Shown here piece by piece: positions 7,649 to 9,219 of a DNA stretch of 9,219 nt. The notes under the pieces were generated by a model. That model was not told the DNA's origin and made no database searches. It saw only the letters and a list, made by a program, of their open reading frames with translations. Location: the NCBI GenBank assembly GCA_003695505.1, contig RFIY01000335.1, positions 1 to 9,219 on the forward strand. The letters are read 5' to 3'. Position 1 is the first letter of the stretch, and each line of letters starts with the position of its first letter. The DNA comes from J088 sp003695505 [NCBI: Candidatus Dadabacteria bacterium]. GTDB taxonomy: Bacteria > J088. The position numbers were made by a program, and so were the translations under genes.

Positions 7649-8686
7649 ATGGTCACATTGCCCCGTTTTCACAATCCGATTCCGAAGAGCGTCACCGCGC
7701 GACAGAACACTGCCAGCGCGGCCGCCGAATATCGCGGCCTGTTCCGGCCGGGCGCAGAATCGAAGCGGCGCGAAAAATACATGACGATGGTCAACCACTA
7801 CTACGACCTCGTCACCGACATCTACGAGTATGGCTGGGGCGAGTCCTTTCATTTCGCACCGCGCAACAAGGGCGAATCGTTCGACGCATCGATCCGGCGC
7901 CACGAACGATTCCTGGCCGAGCAACTCGATCTGCAACCCGGGCAGGAGGTTCTGGATGTGGGCTGCGGCGTTGGCGGACCGATGCGCGAGATCGCCCGCG
8001 TCAGCGGTGCGAACATTACTGGCGTCAATAATAACGCCTACCAGCTCGAGAAACTCGCCGCCTACAACGAGCGAGACGGGCTGCAGAAACGTTGCCGCGG
8101 CGTCCAGGCCGATTTTCTGGCGATGCCGTTCGACGACGACACGTTCGATGCCGCCTACACGATTGAGGCTACATGCCATGCACCCGACCGCACTGCCGTG
8201 TTTTCGGAGATCTTCCGTGTACTCAGACCGGGCGCACGCTTTGCCGGGTTCGAGTGGTGCATGACGGATGCCTGGGACCCGGAAGACCCCCATCATGAGA
8301 AGGTACGCGCCGGGATCGAGGAAGGCGACGCATTGCCGCCCCTGCCGCACTATCGTGTGATCGTCGATGCGCTCGAGGATGCCGGGTTCGAGGTTGAAAC
8401 GCACCGGGATCTGGCGGAAACATCCGATCCAGCGACCCCCTGGTATCTGCCGCTCACCGGCAAGGAACTGTCGCTGTCGAGTTTTCCGCGCACCCCTGTC
8501 GGGCAATTGTTCACGCACACGCTTTTACGGGTCGGTGAGTTGCTGCGCGTCGCGCCAGAGGGTTCCGGCGAAATTACCCGTTTCCTGATTCGTGGTGCCC
8601 GCAACCTCGCCGAAGGCGGCCGGCTCGGCATCTTTACGCCAATGTACTTCTTTGTCGCGCGCAAACCGCCAGCGGCTGCCGGCTGA
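7649..8686 (+). CDS. Sterol 24-C-methyltransferase homologue (Erg6/SMT family)
   Basis: SMTs transfer a methyl group from S-adenosylmethionine to the C-24 double bond of sterol side chains, as in ergosterol and phytosterol synthesis. This 345-residue protein has all the family signatures: sterol-binding region I YYDLVTDIYEYGWGESFHF (Y59 corresponds to yeast Erg6 Tyr81, E60 to Glu82), SAM motif LDVGCGVGGP (D103), GVNNNAYQ (125-132), IEATCHAP (172-179), FEWCMTD (201-207) and IEEGDALP (from 223). It also has the C-terminal SMT domain, with PWYLPLTG (264 on), APEGS and IFTPM-FFVARKP (328 on). No transmembrane segment or signal peptide is seen. The start is chosen by the AGGAG at 7637. Tocopherol- or phosphoethanolamine-methyltransferases share the SAM fold but lack region I and the C-terminal domain, so SMT is much the best fit. 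The true substrate in this organism (own sterol, host or diet sterol, or a sterol-like triterpenoid) is unknown. It is probably controlled by the divergent TetR gene. Confidence 0.93.
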   Translation: MVTLPRFHNPIPKSVTARQNTASAAAEYRGLFRPGAESKRREKYMTMVNHYYDLVTDIYEYGWGESFHFAPRNKGESFDASIRRHERFLAEQLDLQPGQEVLDVGCGVGGPMREIARVSGANITGVNNNAYQLEKLAAYNERDGLQKRCRGVQADFLAMPFDDDTFDAAYTIEATCHAPDRTAVFSEIFRVLRPGARFAGFEWCMTDAWDPEDPHHEKVRAGIEEGDALPPLPHYRVIVDALEDAGFEVETHRDLAETSDPATPWYLPLTGKELSLSSFPRTPVGQLFTHTLLRVGELLRVAPEGSGEITRFLIRGARNLAEGGRLGIFTPMYFFVARKPPAAAG

Positions 8687-8689
8687 GCG

Positions 8690-9219
8690 TCAGTCGCTGC
8701 TGCGCCACGTCGCGCGGAAACTGTGCTCGATACTCCGTCCGTCGCTGTCGCTGACGCGGATGATCAGTTCGGCGGGGCCCGTCGTCGTCGCAGACCACGA
8801 ACCCTCGACGGCAAGCTCATAGGTCGAACCATCGTCCTGCTGCGTCGCGGACACATCTGAAATGGTGCCGGTCGTCGGCAGGGCCGACCAGGTCAACCCG
8901 TTGCGCTCGTCGGCAACAATGAAGCGGAAGCGCGTGCCCGTCGTCGTGACTGGCTCCGCATCGGACAGCACGGCTTCAAGCACAACGGGCGGCAACGGCC
9001 CCGCCGCCGGCTGCAGGTCGATACGCGATTGAGACTGACGTAGCACCACGGTCTGGGCGACGAAACGTTCGCTTCGGGTCGGCAAGGCGCGGACGTGGTA
9101 CGTCACACCTGCGGGCGACCACGGCAGCCCCTCGGCCCGATAGAAGCCGTCACCCCGTGGCCGCAGCAACTGCCCCGCCTCCTCGACGACCACAAGCGTA
9201 TCCGTCACCGGTCTCCCGC
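8690..9219 (-). CDS. C-terminal part of an unrecognised protein, probably beta-sandwich (partial at window end)
   Basis: The frame is open from the window edge to a TGA at 8690-8692, only 3 nt from the convergent methyltransferase stop. A GTG at 9206-9208 with GGGAG upstream could be a start giving 172 residues, but no signal peptide follows it and the frame stays open upstream, so a longer protein cut by the window is more likely. The sequence is rich in Thr, Ser, Val and alternating beta-type stretches (for example TYELAVEGSW and AELIIRVSDSDGRSIEHSF), suggesting one or two Ig-like or similar beta-sandwich domains, perhaps extracytoplasmic. I do not recognise the family. Codon use is GC-rich like the neighbours and there is no frameshift, so it is likely a real gene. 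Confidence 0.6.
   Translation of the reverse strand, partial: GRPVTDTLVVVEEAGQLLRPRGDGFYRAEGLPWSPAGVTYHVRALPTRSERFVAQTVVLRQSQSRIDLQPAAGPLPPVVLEAVLSDAEPVTTTGTRFRFIVADERNGLTWSALPTTGTISDVSATQQDDGSTYELAVEGSWSATTTGPAELIIRVSDSDGRSIEHSFRATWRSSD

Noticed and set aside
7607-8518. Minus-strand open frame of 303 codons opposite the sterol methyltransferase
   Set aside because: Shadow of the methyltransferase; the + strand frame carries the full SMT motif set.

Overview
The window is GC-rich, almost fully coding, and reads like a chromosomal segment of a Gram-negative bacterium, most likely gammaproteobacterial or a close proteobacterial relative. The reasons are a GyrB of about 807 residues (the long form, close to E. 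coli GyrB), an Mla/MCE-type lipid transport system of the kind found in outer-membrane bacteria, and dense gene packing with 4-nt start/stop overlaps. The assignment rests on recognised protein families, not on any rRNA or a database search.

Layout: (1) 16-2439, gyrB, complete, with its ribosome binding site at the window edge. (2) 2531-5971, four genes on the + strand: an ATP-type 6-phosphofructokinase, then an MlaE-like permease, an MlaF-like ATPase and an MlaD-like MCE protein. Each of the three junctions in this block is a 4-nt ATGA/GTGA overlap, so the block looks like one translationally coupled operon. (3) 5985-6902, a metallo-beta-lactamase-fold hydrolase just after mlaD, where many Mla operons carry mlaC. 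(4) 6891-7562, minus strand, a TetR-family repressor whose 3' end overlaps the hydrolase tail-to-tail. (5) 7649-8686, plus strand, a sterol 24-C-methyltransferase homologue divergent from the TetR gene, across an 86-bp gap that holds a palindrome and a candidate promoter. (6) 8690 to the window end, minus strand, the C-terminal part of an unrecognised, probably beta-sandwich protein.

The most notable item is the sterol methyltransferase. It carries the whole eukaryote-type set of SMT signatures (YEYGWG, GCGVGG, NNN-YQ, IEATCHAP, EW-MTD...GD) and the C-terminal SMT domain, in a bacterial chromosomal context next to gyrB. Together with the TetR gene and the neighbouring MCE lipid importer/exporter it suggests a small lipid or sterol handling locus. 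No sterol synthesis genes (squalene monooxygenase, oxidosqualene cyclase, C-14 demethylase) lie in the window, so the sterol source is unknown. Nothing resembling a CRISPR array, transposon, tRNA, rRNA or prophage was seen, and no convincing hairpin-plus-T-run terminator was found. No gene-free stretch exceeds about 90 bp.
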